From: Bradyrhizobium sp. BRP22
Lineage (GTDB): Bacteria > Pseudomonadota > Alphaproteobacteria > Rhizobiales > Xanthobacteraceae
DNA: 64,000 nucleotides
Reading direction: 5' to 3'
NCBI RefSeq assembly: GCF_020194175.1
Contig: NZ_JADYVX010000012.1
Coordinates: 124,001 to 188,000, forward strand
In this document: positions 52,342 through 62,445 of the stretch, one piece after another
How the letters are laid out: each line of letters starts with the position of its first letter
How positions within the stretch are numbered: position 1 is the stretch's first letter
The notes under the pieces: model-generated
What the model saw: the letters and a program-made list of their open reading frames with translations, nothing else
The model's database searches: none
What the model was told of the DNA's origin: nothing
Position numbers and translations under genes: made by a program

Positions 52342-52428
52342 CGTCATTGCGAGGAGCGATAGCGACGAAGCAATCCATGCTTCCGCGCGTTCGGATAGAT
52401 GGATTGCTTCGCTTCGCTCGCAATGACG
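52342..52428. repeat. Dispersed palindromic repeat, family R1 (copy 3 of 3)
   Basis: CGTCATTGCGAGGAGCG and CGCTTCGCTCGCAATGACG flank a longer middle with GAAGCAATCCAT and ATGGATTGCTTC arms. First element in the 350-base gap after the reductase gene. Confidence 0.88.
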
Positions 52429-52456
52429 GAGGAAGGGACGACGTCTCTCTCGTGCT

Positions 52457-52494
52457 GTCATTCCGGGCTCGCGCTGCGCGCGCCCCGGAATGAC
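52457..52494. repeat. Dispersed palindromic repeat, family R3 (copy 2 of 2, short)
   Basis: GTCATTCCGGG and CCCCGGAATGAC arms around a GC-rich middle; a shortened form of the 11847-11927 element, directly before a terminator. Confidence 0.8.
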
Positions 52495-52495
52495 G

Positions 52496-52522
52496 AAAGG
52501 CCGGGATCGCTCCCGGCCTTTT
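52496..52522 (+). terminator. Rho-independent terminator
   Basis: AAAGGCCGGGA and TCCCGGCCTTT form an 11-base-pair stem with loop TCGC, followed by TTGTCTTTCT. It probably ends the reductase transcript. Confidence 0.85.
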
Positions 52523-52530
52523 GTCTTTCT

Positions 52531-52670
52531 CCGTCATGCCCCGCGCAGGCGGGGCATCCAGTAATCACCGGCATCAGCGATCATGCCGAAGCGCCGCGGC
52601 GTACTGGATCGTCCGCCGGAGCCTGTCATCGGGCGGCGCTTTTGCGCCGACCCGGTGGCGGACGATGACA
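52531..52670. repeat. Dispersed repeat, family R6 (copy 2 of 2)
   Basis: CCGTCATGCCCCGCGCAGG, then CGGAGCCTGTCATCGGGCGG and GCGCCGACCCGGTGGCGG as in the 46511 copy. It ends 12 bases before the stop of glpV and may terminate the glp operon. Confidence 0.8.
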
Positions 52671-52681
52671 GTGAGCAAACG

Positions 52682-54478
<1,797 letters not shown>

Positions 54479-54551
54479 GGCGATTCCTCCTGATATAGCG
54501 ACAAAACAATTCAGGCCCGGGTTGATCCCGGATCTGCTCTTCTTCACTTCC

Positions 54552-54881
54552 TCAGACGGTGCGAAAAATCACAACGGCCGTGGCAAGCGAAATCAGTGTG
54601 GCGAGCCACAGGCTCGAAACCTCGACGCCCTCCTCTCCGATGGGCAGCGTGTAAATCGGATCGGTGCCGACGACGCCGATCCAGACGAGATGGATGACGG
54701 CGGCGAGCACCAGCGAGATGAACAGCCGATCGCCGCGCGTGGTCGGAATCCTGAGCACGCCGACGCGCTCGGCTTCGGGATAGGCGACCGCGAGCCAGGT
54801 CATGACCAAAAGCGTCATGCCGAGCAGCACAAAGAAGATCGCCGTCGGCAGCGTCCACGCCATCCATGCGATGCTCTCCAT
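54552..54881 (-). CDS. glpU: DUF2160 small membrane protein of the glycerol transporter
   Basis: A 109-residue protein with three membrane segments (about 12-33, 51-70 and 87-107) joined by a short polar loop containing RIPTTRGDRLF, which is typical of DUF2160. It occupies the glpU position of rhizobial glp operons, between the second permease and the binding protein genes. It may help assemble the ABC transporter; this is inferred from position. Confidence 0.85.
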   Translation of the reverse strand: MESIAWMAWTLPTAIFFVLLGMTLLVMTWLAVAYPEAERVGVLRIPTTRGDRLFISLVLAAVIHLVWIGVVGTDPIYTLPIGEEGVEVSSLWLATLISLATAVVIFRTV

Positions 54882-54894
54882 GAGTCACTCCTTG

Positions 54895-54941
54895 CGCATG
54901 ATCTGTTCCGAACACCGGTTCCCACCTTTCGGGATCATGCG
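54895..54941. repeat. Dispersed palindromic repeat, family R5 (inside the glp operon)
   Basis: CGCATGATC and GATCATGCG arms with TTCCG, ACACCGGTTCCCACC and CTTTCGG between. It sits in the 67-base gap between glpQ and glpU, inside an otherwise tightly packed operon. Confidence 0.85.
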
Positions 54942-54948
54942 CTCCTCC

Positions 54949-55754
54949 TCAGACCCGACCCAGCGCGAAGCCGCGCGCGATATAGTTGCGGACGAACCAG
55001 ATCACGAGCGCGCCGGGGATGATGGTGAGCACGCCGGCGGCCGCGAGCAGGCCCCAATCCATGCCGGCGGCGGAGACCGTGCGCGTCATCACCGCCGAGA
55101 TCGGCTTGGCATCCACCGAGGTGAGCGTGCGCGCCAGCAGCAGCTCGACCCAGGAGAACATGAAGCAGAAGAACGCCGCCACCCCGATGCCGCTCGCGAT
55201 CAAGGGCACCAGGATCTTGACGAAAAAACGCGGAAAGGAATAGCCGTCGAGGAACGCGGTCTCGTCGATCTCGCGCGGCACGCTGGAGACGAAGCCTTCG
55301 AGGATCCAGACCGCGAGCGGAACGTTGAAGATGCAGTGCGCCAGCGCCACCGCCCACGGCGTATCGAACAGGCCGATCGCGGAATAGAGATTGAAGAACG
55401 GCAGCGCAAACACCGCCGCCGGCGCCATGCGGTTCGACAGCAGCCAGAAGAACAGGTGCTTGTCGCCGAGGAAGCGGTAGCGCGAAAATGCGTAGGCCGC
55501 AGGCAAGGCCACCGATATCGAGATCACGGTGTTGATGACGACGTATTTCAGCGAGTTGATGTAGCCGGAATACCAGCTCTCGTCGGTGAAGATGCGCATG
55601 TAGTTCTCGATCGTCGGCTGGTGCGGCCACAGCGTCATGGTCGAGACGATCTCGCTGTTGGTCTTGAAGCTCATGTTGACGAGCCAGTAGATCGGCAGCA
55701 GCAGGAAGATCAGGAACAGCGAGATGATGAGGCGGCGGCCGGGAATCGTGCCCA

Positions 55755-55755
<1 letters not shown>
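54949..55755 (-). CDS. glpQ: ABC transporter permease for glycerol, second subunit
   Basis: A 268-residue inner-membrane permease of the MalG type, with six membrane segments and the coupling EAA loop recognised as REIDETAFLDGYSFPRFFVKILVPL (EIDETAFLDG replaces EAAxxDG). ATG 55755 sits in the stop of glpP (TGATG), so the two are coupled; the open frame upstream belongs to a different reading of glpP and glpT and is not part of the gene. Confidence 0.9.
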
Positions 55756-56656
<901 letters not shown>

Positions 56657-56657
<1 letters not shown>

Positions 56658-57742
56658 CAGGCGACCCCCTCGACCAGGCGGCTGTCGGCATAGACGTGCA
56701 CATGCGCGGGATCGAACACCAGCCCGGCCATGTTGTCGGGCACCGAAAATCCCGGCGGCACGCGCGCGGCGAATTTGGAATCGCCAACGCGGACGCGCGC
56801 AAAGCGGATACGTCCGAGATCGTCGATGCGCTCGATCGTCGCCGACAGGAGGCCGGAAGCGGGCGGCGCGATGTCGACGAATTCCGGCCGCACCCCGATC
56901 TCGATCTTCGCGCCGGAGGGCAGCACGCCGTAATTGCGATGCAGGCCGATGATGTGGCCATCGATCCGCGCCTCGCGCCCATCGACGTGCGCCGGCACGA
57001 TGTTCATGCCGGGCGAGCCGATGAAATAACCGACGAAGGTGTGCGCCGGCTTGTCAAATAGTTCAGCCGGCGTGCCGCTCTGCACCACGCGGCCGTCATG
57101 CATGACGACGACGGTGTCGGCGAAGGTCAGCGCCTCCGTCTGATCGTGGGTGACATAGATCATCGTCAGGTCAAGTTCGCGATGCAGGGCCTTCAATTTC
57201 GAACGGAGCTGCCATTTCAGTTCGGGATCGATGACGGTCAGCGGCTCGTCGAACAGGATCGCGGCGACGTCGGATCGCACCAGGCCGCGGCCGAGCGAGA
57301 TCTTCTGCTTGGCGTCGGCGGTGAGCCGCGTCGCCTTGCGGTTGAGGTAGGGCGCAAGATCGAGCAGTTCGGCGATCCGCTTCACGCGCGCGACGATCTC
57401 GGCTTTCGGCACACCGCGATTCTTCAGCGGGAAGGCCAGGTTCTCGCCCACGGTCATGGTGTCGTAGATCACGGGAAACTGGAACACCTGCGCGATATTG
57501 CGCTTCTGCGTCGAGAGCGGCGTGATGTCGCTGCCGTTGAACAGGATCTTGCCGCGCGACGGCGTCACGATCCCCGAGATGAGATTGAGCAGCGTGGTCT
57601 TGCCGCAGCCGGAGGGGCCGAGCAGCGCATAGGCGCCGCCCTGCCGCCAGGTCATCGTCACCGGCTTCAGCGCGAAGGAATCCGGCGGCGCATCATTGCC
57701 GCTATAGGAGTGCGCGAGATCGACGAGGTCAATGCGGGCCAT
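56657..57742 (-). CDS. glpT: ABC transporter ATPase, intact nucleotide site but degenerate signature
   Basis: A 361-residue MalK-like ATPase with C-terminal TOBE-type domain (about 245-355). Walker A GPSGCGKTT (42-50), catalytic E166 in LFDEP and switch H199 (YVTHDQTEA) are intact. The LSGGQ signature is replaced by LTADAKQ (140-146) and the D-loop reads TVIDP. Its partner GlpS has the opposite pattern, so the pair should form an asymmetric heterodimer. The symbol follows the rhizobial glycerol operon and is not the E. coli antiporter GlpT. Confidence 0.9.
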
Positions 57743-58836
57743 CAGGGCATCTCCCTCACTGCCTGCCCAGGGGCCGCGACAAGGCGGTCGGCCAGGTCGA
57801 ACACGAAGACATTATCGGGATCCAGCGCGGCGTTGAGCACCCGCCCCGGTTCATACTCATGCACGCCGTGCAGCACCGCGACCCAATTGGCGGAATCGCG
57901 CTGCAGGTGGACGAAGCTTTCCGACCCGGTAATCTCGGTCACGGTAACGGTGGCCCTGAAAGTGTGACGGCCGGCAACGTGACTTCCGACTTCGAGCTGA
58001 TGTGCGCGGAAGCCGACGCGATAGGCGCCATTGGCAAGGGCTGCATAGAGGCCGGTCGCCGGCGCCCGCATGCCGCCGGAATAGTGCACGAGGTCGCCCT
58101 TCTTTTCGACATTGACGATGTTGAGCGGCGGATCGGAATAGACCTGGGCGACGCGCAGCGTCTCGGGCTGGCGATACACCCTCGAGCTGGCGCCGGCCTG
58201 CAACACGCGGCCCTGCCACATGCAGATGGTGTCGCCGCCGAGCAGCAGCGCTTCCAAGGGTTCTGTGGTCGCATAGACGAAGATCGCGCCGGAGGCCTCG
58301 AAGATGCGCGGCAGTTCAGCGCGCAGTTCCTCGCGCAGCTTGTAGTCGAGATTGGCGAGCGGTTCGTCGAGCAGCACGAGATCGGCGCCCTTGACCAGCG
58401 CGCGCGCAATCGCGGTGCGCTGCTGCTGCCCGCCGGACAACTGCAGCGGCGTACGCTTCAGGAATGGTTCAAGCCGCAGCAGCCTGGCCGCGTCAGCCAC
58501 GCGCTTGTCGATCTCCTCGCGCGGGCGTCCCTGCACGCGCAACGGCGAGGCGATGTTCTCATAGACCGAGAGCGAGGGATAGTTGATGAACTGCTGATAG
58601 ACCATCGCGACCGAACGCTGGCGCACGTCGATGCCGGTGACATCCTTACCGTCAACCAGCACGCGGCCGGTGGTCGGCCTGTCCAGACCGGCGAGCAGGC
58701 GCATGATCGAGGTCTTGCCTGATAGCGTCGGCCCAAGCAGCACGCTGAGCGTGCCGCGCTCGAGCGTGAGCGAGACATCGTGAATGGCCGGAATGCCATC
58801 TACGGTGCGCGTGACGTGGTCGAGCGTGACGCTCAT
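57742..58836 (-). CDS. glpS: ABC transporter ATPase, intact signature but degenerate Walker A
   Basis: A 364-residue MalK-like ATPase with TOBE-type C-terminus. The Walker A reads GPTLSGKT (35-42), with Leu in the place of the middle Gly of GxxGxGKT, and the switch His is Thr191 (VYATTEPLEA), while the signature LSGGQQQR (133-140) and E158 (LLDEP) are canonical. It overlaps glpD by 4 bases at its start and glpT by one at its end. With GlpT it powers glycerol uptake; the substrate is inferred from the operon. Confidence 0.9.
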   Translation of the reverse strand: MSVTLDHVTRTVDGIPAIHDVSLTLERGTLSVLLGPTLSGKTSIMRLLAGLDRPTTGRVLVDGKDVTGIDVRQRSVAMVYQQFINYPSLSVYENIASPLRVQGRPREEIDKRVADAARLLRLEPFLKRTPLQLSGGQQQRTAIARALVKGADLVLLDEPLANLDYKLREELRAELPRIFEASGAIFVYATTEPLEALLLGGDTICMWQGRVLQAGASSRVYRQPETLRVAQVYSDPPLNIVNVEKKGDLVHYSGGMRAPATGLYAALANGAYRVGFRAHQLEVGSHVAGRHTFRATVTVTEITGSESFVHLQRDSANWVAVLHGVHEYEPGRVLNAALDPDNVFVFDLADRLVAAPGQAVREMP

Positions 58837-60377
58837 GGCCGTCCTCCCGCTTCGCGTAGCGGACGTTCAGGGGACAGGCGATGAGCGGCGATCCATTCGT
58901 CGAGCGCCGATATCTCGGCCGCCGACATTCTCAAACCCAGTTTGGAGCGGCGCCAGACGATATCTTCGGCGGTCAACGCCCATTCGTTCGCCATCAGGTA
59001 CCGGACTTCGCTTTCCGTCAAGGTGGCGCCGAACGACTTTCCGAGATCGCCGATTGATTTCGCATTGCCGAGTACTTTTGTCGCACGCGTGCCGTAGGCA
59101 TGCGCGAGCCGGCTCGCATACGGCTGCGACAGGAACGGATAATCGCGCACGAGTTCCGCAGCGAGCGCGTCGAGCGCGGAGACATCCATGTCACCGCCGG
59201 GCAGCGGCGACTTGCCGGTCCAGCCCTTACGCGCTTTTGCGCTGCGCAAGTAGGGCGCAAGACGCTCCAGCGCCTCCTCCGCCAATCGCCGATAGGTCGT
59301 GATCTTGCCGCCATAGATCGAGAGCAGCGGCACGCCGCCGGGCGTATCGAGTTCGAACACATAGTCGCGCGTGGCGGCCTTCGCCTCGCTCGCACCGTCA
59401 TCATAGAGCGGGCGGACGCCGGAATAGGTCCAGACCACATCCTCCGGCTTGACCGGCCGGGCCAGGTATTCGCTGACAGAGGCGCAGAGATAGCTGATCT
59501 CCTCCTCCGTCGCCTTCACCTTGGCGGGGTCGCCGTCATAGTCGCGGTCTGTGGTGCCGATCAGCGAAAAGTCGTTTTGATATGGAATCACGAAGACGAT
59601 GCGCCCGTCCGCGTTCTGGAAGATGTAAGCGCGGTCGTGGTCGTAGAGCTTCTTCACGATGATATGCGAGCCCTGTACCAGTCGCACTTTTGCGCGGGCG
59701 TTGACGCCGGCGCCCGACGCCAGCACCTCCTCGACCCAGGGACCACCGGCATTGATCAGCGCACGCGCCCTCACCGTCCGGCGCGCGCCGCTGCCGCGGT
59801 CCTCGACCGTGACGCTCCAGAGACCGTCGGCCTGCCTGATCTCGACGGCGCGACTGCGCGTGCAGATCTCCGCGCCGCGATCGGCGGCGTCGCGCGCGGT
59901 CAGCACGACCAGCCGCGCGTCGTCGACGAAGCAATCGGAATATTCAAAGCCTTTGACGTAGCGATTCTTGATCAGGGGCTTGCCGACCTCGTCGCGAGAG
60001 AGATCCACGGACCGGGTCGGCGGCAGCAGATGCCGCCCACCGATATGGTCGTAAAGAAACAGGCCAAGCCGCAGCAGCCACGCCGGGCGCAGGCCGGCGT
60101 GGTGCGGCAAGACGAAACGGAGCGGGCGGATGATATGGGGCGCGATCTGCCACAGGATCTCGCGTTCGATCAGGGCTTCGCGGACCAGGCGGAACTCGTA
60201 ATACTCGAGATAGCGCAGCCCGCCATGCACGAGCTTGGTCGACCAGGACGATGTCCCGCTCGCCAAATCATTCATTTCGCAGAGGAAAACAGAGTTCCCC
60301 CGGCCGGCCGCATCGCGCGCGATGCCGCAGCCGTTGATGCCGCCCCCAATGATTGCGAGGTCGAAAATCCGATCCAA
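58833..60377 (-). CDS. glpD: Glycerol-3-phosphate dehydrogenase, FAD-dependent
   Basis: A 514-residue flavoenzyme oxidising glycerol 3-phosphate to dihydroxyacetone phosphate and passing electrons to quinone at the inner membrane. The FAD motif IIGGGINGCGIARDAAGRG is at the N-terminus, followed by SSWSTKLVHGGLRYLEYYEF, the family signature. TTG 60377 is chosen as start because the product then begins DRIFDLAIIGGG, right before the FAD motif, with GGGGAAG upstream; the open frame to 60644 is not family-like. No glycerol kinase gene is in the window, so glpK must lie elsewhere. Confidence 0.92.
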   Translation of the reverse strand: MDRIFDLAIIGGGINGCGIARDAAGRGNSVFLCEMNDLASGTSSWSTKLVHGGLRYLEYYEFRLVREALIEREILWQIAPHIIRPLRFVLPHHAGLRPAWLLRLGLFLYDHIGGRHLLPPTRSVDLSRDEVGKPLIKNRYVKGFEYSDCFVDDARLVVLTARDAADRGAEICTRSRAVEIRQADGLWSVTVEDRGSGARRTVRARALINAGGPWVEEVLASGAGVNARAKVRLVQGSHIIVKKLYDHDRAYIFQNADGRIVFVIPYQNDFSLIGTTDRDYDGDPAKVKATEEEISYLCASVSEYLARPVKPEDVVWTYSGVRPLYDDGASEAKAATRDYVFELDTPGGVPLLSIYGGKITTYRRLAEEALERLAPYLRSAKARKGWTGKSPLPGGDMDVSALDALAAELVRDYPFLSQPYASRLAHAYGTRATKVLGNAKSIGDLGKSFGATLTESEVRYLMANEWALTAEDIVWRRSKLGLRMSAAEISALDEWIAAHRLSPERPLREAGGRP

Positions 60378-60415
60378 CAGACGCTTCCCCGGCCGCTTAC
60401 GTTCGCTTTCGGCGA

Positions 60416-60457
60416 TTTCGCTTTCGAATTTGATTAGATCACAACGAAAAGCGAAAG
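60416..60457. promoter_or_regulatory. GlpR operator candidate upstream of glpD
   Basis: Near-symmetrical arms TTTCGCTTTCG (60416-60426) and CGAAAAGCGAAAG (60445-60457) are separated by 18 bases, 40-80 bases upstream of the glpD start, with GACGAAAA-like half sites nearby. DeoR-family GlpR repressors use TTTCG-containing repeats. No promoter consensus could be placed with confidence. Confidence 0.55.
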
Positions 60458-60530
60458 CAAACCGAAAATCAGGAACCAGGGATACGACCTGGTGAGGGGG
60501 CGGTGATTGGCTGGTTCGACAGCAGGGCCT

Positions 60531-60640
60531 CATCCTTCGAGACGCGCGTTCCGCGCTCCTCAGAGGGGCAGGCGGCCGCGTGTACGTATCCATCTCCTCA
60601 CCCTGAGGAGCCTGCGCAGCGGGCGTCTCGAAGGGCGAGG
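60531..60640. repeat. Dispersed repeat, family R4 (copy 2 of 2)
   Basis: Begins CATCCTTCGAGACGCGCG and ends CCTGAGGAGCCTGCGCAGC-GCGTCTCGAAGG, a palindromic pair around GCGTCTCGAAGG/CCTTCGAGACGC. It lies between glpR and glpD, so the two genes probably have separate promoters. Confidence 0.7.
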
Positions 60641-60652
60641 CCACTGGCGGCG

Positions 60653-61483
60653 CTACACGCTCCGCAGCGTCACCGGTGCGGGTTCTGGCGTCGTATCGTC
60701 GATATCGGCCGCCGGCTTGTCCATCGCGACGACGACCTCGATGCCGCGGGTGTGGCAGATGTTGGCGAGGCCGGCCGGCAACGCGGTGTCGGTAATGAAC
60801 GTCTGGATCTGGCCGATATGGGCGATGCGGACCGGGGCGCTGCGGCGGAGCTTTGTCGAGTCCGCCACCAGCATCACGTTGCGGGCGTTGGCGATGATGG
60901 CCTGGGCGACCTGGACTTCGCGATAGTCGAAGTCGAGCAGCGCGCCCTCCTCGTCGATCGCGGACGCGCCGATGATCGCATAGTCGACCTTGAACTGGCC
61001 GATCAGTTGCGTCGCGGTCGAGCCGACCACGGCGCCGTCGGCGCGACGCACGGTGCCGCCCGCAACAACCACCTCGATGCGCGGATGGCGGTAGAGCAGC
61101 ATCGCGACGTTGAGGTTGTTGGTGATGACGAGCATATCCTCATGCGAGGTCAGCGCGCTCGCGACCTCCTCGGTCGTGGTGCCGATGTTGATGAAGAGCG
61201 AGCTGCCGTTCGGAATAAGCGCCGCAGCCGCCGCCCCGATCGCCTTCTTCTCTTCTGCAGCGACGAAGCGCCGCGCCTCATAGGCAAGATTTTCCACGCC
61301 GGAGGCAATGATCGCGCCGCCATGGATGCGCGTCAGCGAACGCCTGTCGCAGAGATCGTTGAGATCCTTGCGGATGGTCTGCGCGGAAACCTCGAAGCGC
61401 TTGGCCAGATCCTCCACCACCACGCGGCCGAAGGCGCGGGCAAGGTTAAGGATCTCGGTCTGGCGATGGGTCAATACGGGCAC
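60653..61483 (-). CDS. glpR: DeoR-family transcriptional repressor of the glycerol operon
   Basis: A 276-residue repressor. The N-terminal DeoR helix-turn-helix is HRQTEILNLARAFGRVVVEDLAKRF, then VSAQTIRKDLNDLC as recognition helix. The sugar-phosphate sensor domain follows (SLFINIGTTTEEVASAL, DYAIIGASAIDEEGALLDFD). GTG 61483 is the start, with AAGGTG 5 bases upstream. It precedes glpD by 275 bases in the same orientation, as in rhizobia; the likely inducer is glycerol 3-phosphate. Confidence 0.9.
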   Translation of the reverse strand: MPVLTHRQTEILNLARAFGRVVVEDLAKRFEVSAQTIRKDLNDLCDRRSLTRIHGGAIIASGVENLAYEARRFVAAEEKKAIGAAAAALIPNGSSLFINIGTTTEEVASALTSHEDMLVITNNLNVAMLLYRHPRIEVVVAGGTVRRADGAVVGSTATQLIGQFKVDYAIIGASAIDEEGALLDFDYREVQVAQAIIANARNVMLVADSTKLRRSAPVRIAHIGQIQTFITDTALPAGLANICHTRGIEVVVAMDKPAADIDDTTPEPAPVTLRSV

Positions 61484-61621
61484 GGCGCACCTTGGACGTA
61501 GGATGCCACATCGTGCGGCGGTTTGGTGTCTGGGTCAACGCGGGAGATCGCCGCCGATTGAGGCGTCATCGTTTCCACGCCTCGTCCTCGCCCTGAGCAG
61601 GGACGACGGAGACAGGATCCT

Positions 61622-61813
61622 TCAGGATGCCAGCTTGAACTCGCCATCGGCGAGACGACGTGCAGCGCGCTCGGCTTCGCGCGCGTTGCGGAAAACCTGA
61701 CCTTCCAGCCGGTTGAACTGATGACTGGCTGCGAAGAAACGATAGCCACGCTCATCGCGCACGACGATCCCGGCTGGATTGGAGCCGACTTCGATAATGT
61801 AGGTATCAGACAT
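61622..61813 (-). CDS. Small hypothetical protein
   Basis: A 63-residue protein beginning MSDTYIIEVGSNPAGIVVRD, with RGYRFFAASHQFNRLEG and an Arg/Ala-rich C-terminal helix (REAERAARRLADG). It looks like one of the small beta-hairpin-plus-helix proteins common in Bradyrhizobium but I do not recognise a named family. ATG 61813 is chosen; the frame upstream is not supported. Stands between glpR and the thioesterase gene. Confidence 0.6.
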   Translation of the reverse strand: MSDTYIIEVGSNPAGIVVRDERGYRFFAASHQFNRLEGQVFRNAREAERAARRLADGEFKLAS

Positions 61814-62022
61814 TCCCAGTCCCAATTGAAGTGCGGGCCAATAACGGGATGAGAGCCTGATTGTTCCTGGTGTCATCGCTGTTGCAGCTCAACGAAAAGC
61901 GATGCCGGCGCGACGAATTGTCCTGATATCGCCGCATTCCCGAACCCCGAATCACCTGCTCTCGCGAGATGTGGGATACGGGCGGCTGGTAACAATCATG
62001 TGTAAGCGGCGAGACGTCTTGG

Positions 62023-62445
62023 TTACGTCGGAATCGTAGCGCCGTCGCGCTGAATCGGCTGCGGGTTACCGTGGTCGTCGATCGAGACATAGGTGAAATT
62101 GCCGTCGGTAACCAGGATCGATTGCCGCTCCTTGCGACGGAGCACCCAGGCTTCGAGATGGACGGTGATCGAGGTGCGGCCGATCCGCACCAGGTTTGCG
62201 TGCACGGAGACGAGATCGCCGACATAGACGGCTTTACGGAAATTCATCGCCTCGATCGCGACCGTCACGGTGCGTGATTTCGCGACTTTAGAGGCGAACA
62301 CGCCGCCGCCGAGATCCATCTGGCTCAGCAGCCAGCCGCCGAAGATGTCGCCATTGGCATTGGTATCCGCCGGCATCGCCAGCGTGCGGATGCAGAGATC
62401 GCCGCGCGGTTCGTTCTCTGACAGAGGAACGGTGGTGTCGGTCAC
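62023..62445 (-). CDS. YciA-like acyl-CoA thioesterase
   Basis: A 140-residue hotdog protein with the YciA/BFIT pattern: TLAMPADTNANGDIFGGWLLSQMDLGGG, in which NANGDIFGGWLLSQMD carries the catalytic Asp, and VTVAIEAMNFRKAVYVGDLV. It hydrolyses acyl-CoA thioesters. The start codon overlaps the end of the upstream 3-hydroxyacyl-CoA dehydrogenase gene by 4 bases, so the two are coupled, and both serve acyl-CoA metabolism. Confidence 0.92.
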   Translation of the reverse strand: MTDTTVPLSENEPRGDLCIRTLAMPADTNANGDIFGGWLLSQMDLGGGVFASKVAKSRTVTVAIEAMNFRKAVYVGDLVSVHANLVRIGRTSITVHLEAWVLRRKERQSILVTDGNFTYVSIDDHGNPQPIQRDGATIPT

